Below are positions 7,813-16,478 of a stretch of 43,117 nt of DNA, one piece after another. This DNA comes from Actinomycetota bacterium (GTDB lineage Bacteria; Actinomycetota; Actinomycetes; Actinomycetales; Kineosporiaceae): positions 1-43,117 of the forward strand of contig JACRAB010000551.1 in assembly GCA_016213575.1 (NCBI GenBank). The letters are read 5' to 3'. A program made the position numbers and the translations under genes. The notes below the pieces were generated by a model, which saw only the letters and a list, made by a program, of their open reading frames with translations, did no database searches and had not been told where the DNA came from. How positions within the stretch are numbered: the stretch's first letter is position 1; every line of letters starts with the position of its first letter.

Positions 7813-9123
7813 ATGAGGCGGAGATCGGTCACACCCGTTCTGGCACTCGGGGTCGCGCTGTCGGTTCTCGCGGCGTGCGGTACCGGCGGCAGCGAAACCA
7901 GCGGCAACGACACACCGGCGTCGAGCAGCGGGGCGGCCACCAGCATCACCTGGTGGCACAACTCGAACACCGACCCGGGCAAGGCGTACTACGACGAGGT
8001 CGCGAAGAAGTTCGAGGCCGCGAACCCGGGCGTGACCGTGCAGGTCACCGCCATGCAGCACGAGGACATGCTCACCAAGCTGGACGCGGCGTTCCAGAGC
8101 GGCGACGCTCCGGACGTCTACATGGAGCGCGGCGGCGGCGAGCTCGCCGACCACGTCGAGGCCGGCCTGGTCAAGGACCTCTCGGCACCGGCCCAGGACG
8201 TCGTCTCGAAGCTCGGCGGGTCGGTGGCCGGGTGGCAGGTCGACGGCAAGACGTACGCCCTGCCGTTCTCCGTGGGTGTCGTCGGGTTCTGGTACAACAA
8301 GGCGCTCTTCACGAAGGCCGGCGTCGACAAGCCCCCGGCCACGGTGGAGGAGCTCATCGCGACCGCGGACACGCTGCGCGCGGCGGGCATCGAACCCATC
8401 TCGGTGGGGGCGGGCGACAAGTGGCCCGCCGCCCACTACTGGTACTACCTGGCGCTGCGGCAGTGCCCGCAGCAGGTCCTCCAGGACGCCGTCAAGAGCC
8501 TCGACTTCTCCGACCCCTGCTTCGTGGCCGCGGGCACGGAGCTGGAGAAGATCGTCAAGGCGAAGCCGTTCAACAAGGGCTTCCTCTCGACGCCGGCCCA
8601 GACCGGCCCGACGAGCGCGTCGGGGCTGCTGGCGACCGGCAAGGTCGCCATGGAGATGCAGGGCCACTGGGAGCCGGGGGTCATGCAGGGCCTGACCGAG
8701 GACAAGAAGGGGCTCGGCGAGAACCTCGGCTGGTTCCCCTTCCCGGCGGTCTCGACCGGCAAGGGCGACCCGGCGTCGGCCCTGGGCGGCGGTGACGCCT
8801 GGGCGGTCGGGAAGAACGCGCCGGACGTGGCGGTCGACTTCGTCAAGTACCTGCTCTCCGACGAGGTGCAGACCGGTTTCGCCGAGCGCGACATGGGTCT
8901 GCCGACGAACCCGGCGGCGTCCGGGTCCGTCAAGGACCCCGCCCTGGCCGGCCTGCTCAAGGTCCGGGACCAGGCGCCGTTCGTCCAGCTCTACTTCGAC
9001 ACGGCGTTCGGGCAGGCCGTCGGCGGCGCCATGAACGACGAGATCGCGCTGCTGTTCGCCGGCAAGGCAGGCCCGCAGGACATCGTCGAGAAGACCCAGG
9101 CCGCGGCGGACGACGCGAAGTGA
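7813..9123 (+). CDS. CUT1 ABC transporter sugar-binding lipoprotein (xylan locus)
   Basis: The start is ATG 7813, behind GGACGAGGAG; the frame is open further upstream but that part is not protein-like. The 436-residue product begins with a lipoprotein signal peptide ending in the lipobox LAAC, then a Ser/Gly/Thr-rich linker. The mature domain (SITWWHNSNTDPGKAYYDEV..., FEAANPGVTVQV, YNKALFTKAGVDKPPATVEEL, GDAWAVGKNAPDVAVDFVKYLLSDE) is a typical extracellular solute-binding family 1 protein. It captures an oligosaccharide outside the membrane and delivers it to the two permeases encoded directly downstream with 4-base overlaps. Xylo-oligosaccharides are the likely ligand from the neighbouring GH10 and GH3 genes; this is inference. 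Confidence 0.9.
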   Translation: MRRRSVTPVLALGVALSVLAACGTGGSETSGNDTPASSSGAATSITWWHNSNTDPGKAYYDEVAKKFEAANPGVTVQVTAMQHEDMLTKLDAAFQSGDAPDVYMERGGGELADHVEAGLVKDLSAPAQDVVSKLGGSVAGWQVDGKTYALPFSVGVVGFWYNKALFTKAGVDKPPATVEELIATADTLRAAGIEPISVGAGDKWPAAHYWYYLALRQCPQQVLQDAVKSLDFSDPCFVAAGTELEKIVKAKPFNKGFLSTPAQTGPTSASGLLATGKVAMEMQGHWEPGVMQGLTEDKKGLGENLGWFPFPAVSTGKGDPASALGGGDAWAVGKNAPDVAVDFVKYLLSDEVQTGFAERDMGLPTNPAASGSVKDPALAGLLKVRDQAPFVQLYFDTAFGQAVGGAMNDEIALLFAGKAGPQDIVEKTQAAADDAK

Positions 9124-10151
9124 CGTCCCTGCTCGGCCGCTCCAGCGCCGCCCCGCACCCCGGGCCCGGCGTGACATCCGGCACCGCCGACCGCGCCACC
9201 GCGCGGTCGGCGGTCCGCCGGGGCCCGTCCAGGTCCGGGGGCGGCCGGCTGCGGACCGCCCTGGAGGTGCTGTTCTTCGTCGGGCCCGCGCTCGCGCTGT
9301 TCGTGCTCTTCGTCGTCTGGCCGGTCGTCAGGGCCGTCCAGTTCTCGTTCTACCGCTGGAAGGGCTTCGGCCCGCTCGACGACTTCGTCGGGCTGCGCAA
9401 CTACGTGTCGGTGCTGCAGAACGAGGTGTTCGTCGGCGCCTTCGTCCACAACATGGTCATCGTCGGGCTGTCGATCGCCGTCCAGCTCCCGCTCGGGCTC
9501 GGCATCGCGCTGCTGCTCAACCGCTCGATGCGCGGGCAGGGCCTGCTGCGCACGGTGATCTTCGTCCCCTACGTGCTCTCCGAGGTCATCGCGGGCGTGG
9601 TCTGGTTCCAGCTGCTCCAGCCGCAGTACGGCGTCGTCGACGGGATCCTCGGCGCGGTGGGTGTGGAGGGCCCGGAGCAGGGCTGGCTCGGCACCCCGGA
9701 CATCGCGCTGTACACCGTGTTCGGCGTGCTGACCTGGAAGTACCTCGGGCTCGCGGTGCTGCTCTTCCTCGCCGGGCTCCAGGGCGTCCCGCACGAGCTG
9801 GTGGAGGCGGCCCAGATGGACGGCGCGTCGTGGTGGCAGGTCCAGCGGAGGATCACGGTGCCGCTGCTCGGCCCCACGGTCCGCACCTGGGCGTTCCTGT
9901 CGATGATCGGCTCGATCCAGCTCTTCGACATGGTCTGGATCCTCACCGGCGGCGGACCGGCGAACGCGACGACGACGATGGCGACGTTCCTCATCAACGA
10001 GGGCACCAAGCGCTACAACTACGGGATCGCCACGGCGGCGTCGGTGATCCTCTTCGGCGTCGCGCTCGTGTTCGCCCTGCTGTACCAGTACTTCGTCCTG
10101 CGTCGCGACGTGGCCGACGCGGACGCCGACGCCCGCAGGGGTGTGCGATGA
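9120..10151 (+). CDS. CUT1 ABC transporter permease, MalF type
   Basis: The 343-residue product starts at a GTG that overlaps the preceding stop (GTGA). A basic, Gly/Ser-rich N-terminal tail of about 45 residues precedes six expected membrane segments, starting with VLFFVGPALALFVLFVVWPVV. The EAA loop that docks on the ATPase is EAAQMDGASWWQVQRRITVPLLGP, and the GGPANATTTMATFLINEG segment near the end is typical of MalF/UgpA-like subunits. It forms the membrane channel with the next gene's product. No ATPase gene is nearby, so a shared MsiK-like ATPase encoded elsewhere is expected. Confidence 0.9.
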   Translation: MTSLLGRSSAAPHPGPGVTSGTADRATARSAVRRGPSRSGGGRLRTALEVLFFVGPALALFVLFVVWPVVRAVQFSFYRWKGFGPLDDFVGLRNYVSVLQNEVFVGAFVHNMVIVGLSIAVQLPLGLGIALLLNRSMRGQGLLRTVIFVPYVLSEVIAGVVWFQLLQPQYGVVDGILGAVGVEGPEQGWLGTPDIALYTVFGVLTWKYLGLAVLLFLAGLQGVPHELVEAAQMDGASWWQVQRRITVPLLGPTVRTWAFLSMIGSIQLFDMVWILTGGGPANATTTMATFLINEGTKRYNYGIATAASVILFGVALVFALLYQYFVLRRDVADADADARRGVR

Positions 10152-11023
10152 GCGGCGTGTCCGCCCTCCGGCGGTCCGGGCCCCGGGCGTCGAGGGCCGG
10201 TGGACCTCACCGCGGTGCCTCCCCGCTGGTCTACTTCGTCGCGCTCGTCGTCGTCGGGTTCACCCTGGGGCCGGTGCTCTACGCGGTGCTGGGCGGGTTC
10301 CGCACCAACGCCCAGCTCGCGCAGTCCCCCGCGGGCCTGCCGGACCCGTGGGTGCTGGACAACTACACGCGGGTCCTGACCGGCTCCACGTTCTGGACCT
10401 ACGCGCTGAACTCGACCGTCATCGCGGTCGTCACGACGGTCGTCGCGGTCACCTTCGGCCTCATGGCGGCGTACCCGTTGGCGCGGTACCAGTTCCGCTG
10501 GCGCGAGCCGCTCTACATGGTCTTCGTGCTCGGGCTGCTGTTCCCGGCGACGGTGGCGATCATCCCGCTGTTCGTCATCATCACCCGGCAGCTGCAGCTC
10601 GGGAACACCTGGTGGGGCGTCGCTCTGCCGCAGGCCGCGTTCGCCCTGCCGACGACGATCATCATCCTCCGGCCGGTCCTCATGGCCATCCCGACCGAGC
10701 TCGAGGAGGCCGCCGTCCTGGACGGCGCGAGCCGCATCCAGTTCTTCTGGCGGATCGTCGTGCCGCTGTCCGGGCCGGGCGTCGTCACGGTCGGCGTGCT
10801 CGCCTTCGTGGCGTCGTGGAACGCGTACCTGCTCCCGCTGCTGCTCCTGCAGGAGGACCGCAAGACGCTGCCGCTCGGTGTCGCGGACTTCTCCTCGCAG
10901 TACTCCTCGGACACGGCGGGAGTGTTCGCGTTCACGACGCTCGCCATGGTCCCCGCGCTCGTCTTCTTCCTCGCCATGCAGCGCCGCATCGTCAACGGCC
11001 TGCAGGGCGCCGTCAAGGGCTGA
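10148..11023 (+). CDS. CUT1 ABC transporter permease, MalG type
   Basis: Start is ATG 10148 overlapping the previous stop (ATGA); a longer in-frame extension upstream is only a shadow of the first permease. The 291-residue product has six predicted membrane helices beginning at PLVYFVALVVVGFTLGPVLYAVLGGF. The EAA motif is EEAAVLDGASRIQFFWRIVVPLSGP and the C-terminal end is MQRRIVNGLQGAVKG, typical of MalG-like subunits. It pairs with the MalF-type subunit encoded immediately upstream and imports oligosaccharide delivered by the lipoprotein. Confidence 0.92.
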   Translation: MSGVSALRRSGPRASRAGGPHRGASPLVYFVALVVVGFTLGPVLYAVLGGFRTNAQLAQSPAGLPDPWVLDNYTRVLTGSTFWTYALNSTVIAVVTTVVAVTFGLMAAYPLARYQFRWREPLYMVFVLGLLFPATVAIIPLFVIITRQLQLGNTWWGVALPQAAFALPTTIIILRPVLMAIPTELEEAAVLDGASRIQFFWRIVVPLSGPGVVTVGVLAFVASWNAYLLPLLLLQEDRKTLPLGVADFSSQYSSDTAGVFAFTTLAMVPALVFFLAMQRRIVNGLQGAVKG

Positions 11024-11053
11024 GCCCGAACCGCACCGTCGGAAGGTCCCACC

Positions 11054-13327
11054 GTGACCCAGCTGCACCACGCCCCGCAGGCCGTCGCCGCCGACCGCGT
11101 CGACGGGCTCGTCGCCCGGATGACGCTCGAGGAGAAGCTGGCCCAGATCGTCGGCTTCTGGGACAAGGACGCCGGCGAGGCGGTCGCGCCGATGCAGGAC
11201 GACTTCGCGCCGCCGGCGAGCCTGGACGACGCGGCCCGGCACGGCCTGGGCCACCTGTCCCGGGTGTACGGCACCCGCCCGGTGGACGCCGGGGAGCGGC
11301 TGAGGTGGCTGTGGGGCCGGCAGCGCCGGTTCGTCACCGAGACCCGGCTCGGCATCCCGGCGCTCGTCCACGAGGAGTGCCTCACCGGGCTCGCCGCGTG
11401 GGGGGCCGCGACCTTCCCGGTGCCGACGGCCTGGGGCGCCGCCTTCGACCCCGCGCTCGTCGAGCGGATGGGTGCGGCGATCGGCCGGTCCATGCGGGGT
11501 CTGGGTGTCCACGTGGGTCTGGCCCCGGTGCTGGACGTCATCCGCGACCCGCGGTGGGGGCGGGTCGAGGAGTGCGTCTCGGAGGACCCGTACCTCGTGG
11601 GCACCGTCACGACCTCGTACGTCCGCGGGCTCCAGGGCGAGGGGGTGCACGCCACCCTGAAGCACTTCGTCGGGCACTCCGGTCCGCAGTCCGGCCGCAA
11701 CTTCGGTCCGGTGCACGCCGGGCCGCGCGAGCTCCGGGACGTCTTCATGCTGCCGTTCGAGATGGCGCTGCTGGACGGCGGCGCGCGCTCGGTCATGCCC
11801 GCGTACAACGAGGTCGACGGCGTGCCCGTGGCCGCCGACGAGCGGCTGCTCACTGACGTCCTGCGCGGCGAGTGGGGCTTCGACGGGACCGTCCTCGCCG
11901 ACTACTTCGAGGTCGCCTTCCTGCACGTGCTGCACGGCGTCGCGGCCGACCTGGCGGACGCTGCGGGTCAGGCCCTGGCGGCCGGCATCGACGTCGAGCT
12001 CCCGACCGGCGACGCCTACCTCGCCCCGCTGGCCGCGGCGGTGCGCAGCGGTGCCGTCGACGAGGCCCTCGTGGACCGGGCCGTCCGCAGGGCGCTGCGG
12101 CAGAAGGAGGAGCTCGGTCTGCTCGACGCGACGTTCGAGGGCGAGCCGCCGGTCGCGCCCGACCTGGACGGCGCCGAGCACCGCGACATCGCGCGCCGGC
12201 TCGCCGAGGAGTCGGTGGTCCTGCTCACGAACGACGGAACCCTGCCGCTCGCCGCACCGCGCCGCGTCGCGGTCCTCGGGCCGAACGCGGACCGGGCGGA
12301 GGCGATGTTCGGCTGCTACTCCTTCGTCAACCACGTGCTGCCGCACCACCCCGGGACCGGGGCGCGGATCGCCGTCCCGACGGTGCTGGAGGCGCTGCGC
12401 GGCGAGCTGTCCGGGACCGAGGTCGTGCACCTCGCGGGCTGCGACGTCGAGGGCGACGACACCGCCGGGATCGCAGCCGCGTGCGCCGCCGCGCAGGGGG
12501 CCGACGTCGCGGTCGTCGTCGTCGGTGACCAGGCCGGGCTGTTCGGCCGCGGGACGGTCGGCGAGGGCAACGACCGCGAGGACCTCGAGCTGCCCGGTGT
12601 GCAGCGCCGGCTCGTCGAGGAGGTCCTGGCGACCGGGACGCCCGTCGTGCTCGTGCTGGTGACAGGACGTCCCTACGCGGTCGGCTGGGCGCTGGAGCGG
12701 TGCGCGGCCGTCGTCCAGGCGTTCTTCCCCGGCGAGGAGGGCGGTCCGGCGATCGCCGGGGTCCTCGGCGGGCGGGTCAACCCCTCCGGCCGGCTGCCCG
12801 TGAGCATGCCCCGATCCGCTGGGGCACAGCCGTTCTCGTACCTGCGTCCGGCGCTGGGAGCGGACAGCGAGGTGACGAGCCTGTCCAGCGCTCCGGCGCT
12901 GCCCTTCGGGCACGGCCTGTCGTACACCGAGTTCCGCTACGAGGAACTCGCGGTCCTGGGCACGCCCACGACGGACGGCGGGCTGCTGGTGTCGGTGCAG
13001 GTGTGCAACGCCGGGCCGGTCGCCGGTGACGACGTCGTCCAGCTCTACGGCCGCGACCTCGTCGCGAGCGTCACCCGTCCCGTCGCCCAGCTGCTGGGCT
13101 ACCGCCGGGTCCGCCTCGAGCCCGGGGCAGGGGCCGTCGTGCGGTTCCGGGTCCCGCCCGGACGCCTGGCGTTCACCGGCCGCGACGGCCGCCGCGTCGT
13201 CGAGCCGGGCGACCTCGAGCTGTGGGTCGGGACGTCGGCCGACCGGGCGGTGCAGACCTCGACGGTCGTCGAGGGGCCGGTGCACCCGGTGACCGTCTCC
13301 GACGGGCGATGGACCGTTGCCGAGTGA
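11054..13327 (+). CDS. GH3 beta-glycosidase (beta-xylosidase/beta-glucosidase type)
   Basis: The 757-residue product starts at GTG 11054 behind GGAAGG and has no signal peptide, so it acts in the cytoplasm. Domain order is the GH3 N-terminal barrel (residues about 10-330), the GH3 C-terminal alpha/beta sandwich (about 370-600) and a fibronectin-III-like domain (about 640-750). The catalytic nucleophile is Asp283 in VLADYF. KHFVGHSGPQSGRNF and RDPRWGRVEECVSEDP are substrate-binding landmarks. It removes terminal sugars from oligosaccharides imported by the transporter genes 30 bases upstream. Xylosidase activity is favoured by the xylanase in the locus, but GH3 specificity cannot be fixed from sequence. 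Confidence 0.93.
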   Translation: MTQLHHAPQAVAADRVDGLVARMTLEEKLAQIVGFWDKDAGEAVAPMQDDFAPPASLDDAARHGLGHLSRVYGTRPVDAGERLRWLWGRQRRFVTETRLGIPALVHEECLTGLAAWGAATFPVPTAWGAAFDPALVERMGAAIGRSMRGLGVHVGLAPVLDVIRDPRWGRVEECVSEDPYLVGTVTTSYVRGLQGEGVHATLKHFVGHSGPQSGRNFGPVHAGPRELRDVFMLPFEMALLDGGARSVMPAYNEVDGVPVAADERLLTDVLRGEWGFDGTVLADYFEVAFLHVLHGVAADLADAAGQALAAGIDVELPTGDAYLAPLAAAVRSGAVDEALVDRAVRRALRQKEELGLLDATFEGEPPVAPDLDGAEHRDIARRLAEESVVLLTNDGTLPLAAPRRVAVLGPNADRAEAMFGCYSFVNHVLPHHPGTGARIAVPTVLEALRGELSGTEVVHLAGCDVEGDDTAGIAAACAAAQGADVAVVVVGDQAGLFGRGTVGEGNDREDLELPGVQRRLVEEVLATGTPVVLVLVTGRPYAVGWALERCAAVVQAFFPGEEGGPAIAGVLGGRVNPSGRLPVSMPRSAGAQPFSYLRPALGADSEVTSLSSAPALPFGHGLSYTEFRYEELAVLGTPTTDGGLLVSVQVCNAGPVAGDDVVQLYGRDLVASVTRPVAQLLGYRRVRLEPGAGAVVRFRVPPGRLAFTGRDGRRVVEPGDLELWVGTSADRAVQTSTVVEGPVHPVTVSDGRWTVAE

Positions 13328-13351
13328 GGGCCGCCGACGGCCGGCGACGGG

Positions 13352-14353
13352 TCAGAGCGCCTGGCAGGTCGCGCGCTCGACCATCGTCGTGGGGAGATGG
13401 ACGTGCGACGGGTCCGGCGTGGCGCCGTCGAGCATCGCGACGAGCATCTGGAGCGCTGTCGCCCCGATCGCCTTGAGCGGCTGGGCGATGGTCGTCAGCG
13501 GCGGTGTCGCCAGGGCCGACTCGGGCACGTTGTCGAAGCCGATGACCGACAGGTCCGCCGGGACGGCGAGACCGAGCGAGTGCGCCACCTCCATCGTGCG
13601 GATCGCCGACAGGTCGTTGGCCGCGAACACCGCCGTGGGCCGGTCCGGGCGGGACAGCAGCTCGCGGGCCGGCGCCTCGGCCGACTCGGCGCGGAACCCG
13701 CCGACGACCACGAGGCTCTCGTCGACCTCGACCCCGGCCCGGGCCATCGCGTCGCGGAACCCGCGCTCCCGCTGCCTCGCCGACTCCAGGTCCGGCCGCC
13801 CGCTGAGGTGCGCGATCCGGCGGTGCCCCAGCGACAGGAGGTACTCGGTGGCGTGCACGGCGCCGGTGTGGTTGTCGGCGTCGACCGTGGGGACGTCGAG
13901 CGGCCCGGTGTGCGGGTCGACGGCGACGACGGGGATGCCGCCGACGCTCGCGTCGACGATCGTCGGCGTCACGACGATCGCGGCGTCGATGACGGACCCC
14001 GCCAGCCGCACCAGCGACCGGCGCTCCCAGCCCACGATGTCGTGATGCCCGCCCGAGTAGGCGATCAGCTCGTAGCCGGTGTCGCCGATCGCCTCCGACA
14101 CGCCCTTGAGGAGCTCGGTGCTGAACGGCTCGAACTCGGCGACGAGCACGCCGATCACGTTGGTCCGCAGGCTGCGCAGGCTCCGTGCGCCCAGGCTGCC
14201 CTCGTACCCGAGGTCGGCGATGACGCCCATGACCTTGGCGAGCGTGGCCTGCGAGACGCCGTACCGGCCGTTGACGACCTTGGACACGGTCGCCACGGAG
14301 ACGCCGGCCTCGCGGGCGACGTCCGCCATCTTCACGCGGCCGAGGGGTTGCAC
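13352..14353 (-). CDS. LacI-family transcriptional regulator (xylan locus)
   Basis: This 333-residue regulator starts with an N-terminal helix-turn-helix (KMADVAREAGVSVATVSKVV, about residues 8-27) and hinge helix, followed by a periplasmic-binding-like sugar sensor domain (NVIGVLVAEFEPFSTELLKG, SLGHRRIAHLSGRPDLESARQRERGF, DLSVIGFDNVPESALATPPLTTI). Start is GTG at 14351-14353; the Met at residue 9 is too late to keep the full DNA-binding domain. It converges with the GH3 gene. The natural targets are the matching palindromes at 6447-6466 and 7729-7748, where it would repress xylanase and transporter until a xylo-oligosaccharide or related sugar binds. Confidence 0.93.
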   Translation of the reverse strand: MQPLGRVKMADVAREAGVSVATVSKVVNGRYGVSQATLAKVMGVIADLGYEGSLGARSLRSLRTNVIGVLVAEFEPFSTELLKGVSEAIGDTGYELIAYSGGHHDIVGWERRSLVRLAGSVIDAAIVVTPTIVDASVGGIPVVAVDPHTGPLDVPTVDADNHTGAVHATEYLLSLGHRRIAHLSGRPDLESARQRERGFRDAMARAGVEVDESLVVVGGFRAESAEAPARELLSRPDRPTAVFAANDLSAIRTMEVAHSLGLAVPADLSVIGFDNVPESALATPPLTTIAQPLKAIGATALQMLVAMLDGATPDPSHVHLPTTMVERATCQAL

Positions 14354-14394
14354 ATGCGGATCCTACCGACGTGCAACGACTGCTTCGGGTCGCA

Positions 14395-15165
14395 TCAGCG
14401 GGCGAGCCGGGTCGCGTCCCCGCGTCCCTCGCGGCGCACGAGCCACGCCTCGGTGATGTGGGTGAACATCGCCTCGGACGCCTGCTCCGGCCGGTGGGCG
14501 GCGATCGTCTCGTAGATCCGGCGGTGCCCGCGGTTCGACGCGACGCACTGCTCGCGGTACGGGTGCCCCATGTAGCGCACCGTGTTGACGACCTGGCTCT
14601 CCAGCGCCCGCACGACCGCCCGGGCGATCCGGTTGCCGGACGTCTGCATCACCAGGTCGTGGAAGGCGCGGTCGTGCTCGGCGTAGGCGACGTGGTCGTC
14701 GACGAGCTCGTCCATCCGGTCGACGAGCGCCCGCAGGCGCGCGACGACGTCGTCGTCCGCCAGGCGGGCGGCCACGAACGCCATGTCGGACTCCAGCAGG
14801 CGCCGGGTGACCACCAGGTCGTCCAGCGCCGCCAGCCCGTCCTCCTGGCCGATCGTCGCCGCCAGCACCAGCTCGTCGAGCAGGTTCCACAGCGCGGGCT
14901 GGGTCACGGTCGTCCCGGACCCCTGGCGGACCTGGACCAGGCCCTTCTCCTGCAACATCTTCACGGCCTCGCGGACGACCGTCCGGCTCACCGAGAACGT
15001 CTCGCAGAGCACCGGTTCGGTCGGTAGCGGTGACCCCGGGGGGTGGGCGCCGCCGACGATCCGGGCGACGAGCTCCGCGGCCACCGCGCTGGCGAGGTTC
15101 GCCGGCCGGCGGGCCCACGGCGGCGCGGCGCCCGCGGTCGCGGGTGCCTGGTCCGAAGCCGTCAT
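14395..15165 (-). CDS. GntR-family (FadR/FCD) transcriptional regulator
   Basis: The chosen start, ATG 15163-15165 with GGAGGG five bases before it, gives 256 residues. The longer frame would run through the divergent promoter. The winged helix-turn-helix is at about residues 22-95 (LVARIVGGAHPPGSPLPTEPVLCETFSVSRTV split over the recognition region, KMLQEKGLVQVRQGSGTTV). The all-helical FCD effector domain follows, with metal-ligand candidates in YAEHDRAFHDLVMQTSGN and HRRIYETIAAH. FCD regulators usually sense carboxylates such as sugar acids. It is divergent from the dehydratase operon, and a canonical operator for this family lies in the shared promoter. Confidence 0.92.
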   Translation of the reverse strand: MTASDQAPATAGAAPPWARRPANLASAVAAELVARIVGGAHPPGSPLPTEPVLCETFSVSRTVVREAVKMLQEKGLVQVRQGSGTTVTQPALWNLLDELVLAATIGQEDGLAALDDLVVTRRLLESDMAFVAARLADDDVVARLRALVDRMDELVDDHVAYAEHDRAFHDLVMQTSGNRIARAVVRALESQVVNTVRYMGHPYREQCVASNRGHRRIYETIAAHRPEQASEAMFTHITEAWLVRREGRGDATRLAR

Positions 15166-15229
15166 GGTCCCTCCGGTCGTGCCGCCGGACACCCGAGTCC
15201 GGTCGCGGCGAGTATAGCCACCTCGGGCG

Positions 15230-15258
15230 TTGACATCATTCGTCATACGACTTACGTT
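15230..15258 (+). promoter_or_regulatory. Promoter of the sugar-acid operon
   Basis: TTGACA at 15230-15235 and TACGTT at 15253-15258 are separated by exactly 17 bases. The consensus -35 box is rare in this GC-rich sequence. The GntR operator lies in the spacer. Confidence 0.65.
15240..15250 (+). promoter_or_regulatory. GntR/FadR-type operator TCGTCATACGA
   Basis: The 11-mer matches the FadR-subfamily consensus TNGTNNNACNA at every fixed position and is a palindrome around CAT. It sits between the -35 and -10 boxes of the operon promoter, 75 bases from the divergent regulator start, so binding would occlude RNA polymerase. Confidence 0.65.
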
Positions 15259-15329
15259 TGCCGCCGATGTCGGCGGCGTCGCCTCCCGGCATCCGGGACA
15301 CCGACGTCGACGGAGCGGGAGGGCACGCC

Positions 15330-16478
15330 ATGCGGGTCACGGGCTACCGGGCCCTGACGACGCTCCAGCGCTGGGGTCGTCCGGTCGGGGACGCCAACGG
15401 GGCGTTCTCCGACGGGCTCGTGCCGGTGCCGCTCGTGCTCGTCGACACCGACGAGGGCGTCACCGGGGTCGGGCTCGGCCCGCACGTCGAGCTCGACGCG
15501 GTGTTCGCCGCGATCGACGGCGAGGACCCGCGCTCCGTCACCGCGCTCTACGACCGGATGCTGCGCCGCACGTTCAAGGCGGGGCACGCGGGAGCGGTCT
15601 TCGGCACCATCGGTGCGCTCGACACCGCCCTGTGGGACATCAAGGCCCAGCTGGCCGGCGAGCCGCTGTGGCGCCTCCTCGGCGGTCGCGACCGCACCCT
15701 CACCGCGTACGCCTCCGGCCTCGACATGGGGCTGCCGGACGACGCCCTCGTCGACGTCTACCGGGCGTACGCGGAGCGGGGGGTGCGGGCCGCCAAGCTC
15801 AAGGGCGGTCTCGACGTCGACGAGGACCGCCGCCGGCTCGGCCTCGTCCGCGACGTGCTCGCGGACGGGGCGGGCGGCGCGCGCCCCGGGCTCATGCTCG
15901 ACGCCAACGAGTCCTGGACCCGCAAGCAGGCCGTGCGCCACGTCCACGAGCTCGAGCGCTCGCTCGACCTCATCTGGGTGGAGGAACCCGTGCGGCGCTG
16001 GGACGCCGAGGGTCTGGCCGTCGTCGGCCGCGGGATCAGGGCCTCGGTCGCGACCGGCGAGACCCTCACCGGGCTGGAGCAGTTCCGGCCCCTGCTCGCG
16101 GCCGGCGCCGTCGACATCGTGCAGACCGCCGCGGTCTGGGGCGTCACGCACTTCCTGCGCGTCGCGGCCCTCGCCCAGGCGCACGACCTGCCGGTGAGCC
16201 CGGTCGGGACGACGCCGACGGGGCTGCTGCACGCCGCCACCGCGGTGCCGAACCACATCGCCAGCGAGCTGCAGGACCTCGTGCCGCCGGTCGGGCTGCA
16301 CATCGACGTCCGGGTCGAGGACGGCGCCTTCGTCCTCGGCGACAGCCCGGGCCTCGGGATCGTCGTCGACGAGGCCGCCGTGGCGGCCGTCGCGGCCGGC
16401 GAGGGGCCGCGCCCGTCGGGCCCCCACGTGCGGCCGGCCCGTGCCGGTCACCGCCTCGTCCCGGACCGGACGTCGTGA
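15330..16478 (+). CDS. Enolase-superfamily (mandelate racemase/MLE type) sugar-acid dehydratase
   Basis: Start is ATG 15330 behind GCGGGAGGG; the 24 residues before it in frame lie in the promoter leader. The 382-residue product has the enolase N-terminal capping domain and a barrel with catalytic KxK (Lys156, Lys158 in AAKLKGG) and metal ligands Asp191 (LMLDANES), Glu218/219 (WVEEPV) and Glu244 (ATGETL). Such enzymes abstract the alpha proton of a carboxylate; most in sugar loci dehydrate aldonic acids to 2-keto-3-deoxy acids. The region where mandelate racemase has its His base reads SPVGTT, so the mechanism may rely on the lysines. It heads the operon and overlaps the lactonase-like gene by 4 bases. 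The exact sugar acid is unknown. Confidence 0.88.
   Translation: MRVTGYRALTTLQRWGRPVGDANGAFSDGLVPVPLVLVDTDEGVTGVGLGPHVELDAVFAAIDGEDPRSVTALYDRMLRRTFKAGHAGAVFGTIGALDTALWDIKAQLAGEPLWRLLGGRDRTLTAYASGLDMGLPDDALVDVYRAYAERGVRAAKLKGGLDVDEDRRRLGLVRDVLADGAGGARPGLMLDANESWTRKQAVRHVHELERSLDLIWVEEPVRRWDAEGLAVVGRGIRASVATGETLTGLEQFRPLLAAGAVDIVQTAAVWGVTHFLRVAALAQAHDLPVSPVGTTPTGLLHAATAVPNHIASELQDLVPPVGLHIDVRVEDGAFVLGDSPGLGIVVDEAAVAAVAAGEGPRPSGPHVRPARAGHRLVPDRTS

Noticed and set aside
10019-13285. A 1088-codon open frame on the minus strand opposite the permease and GH3 genes
   Set aside because: It is an antisense shadow caused by high third-position GC. Its product is rich in R, G, D, H and Q with no family motifs, and the plus-strand genes have clear motifs.
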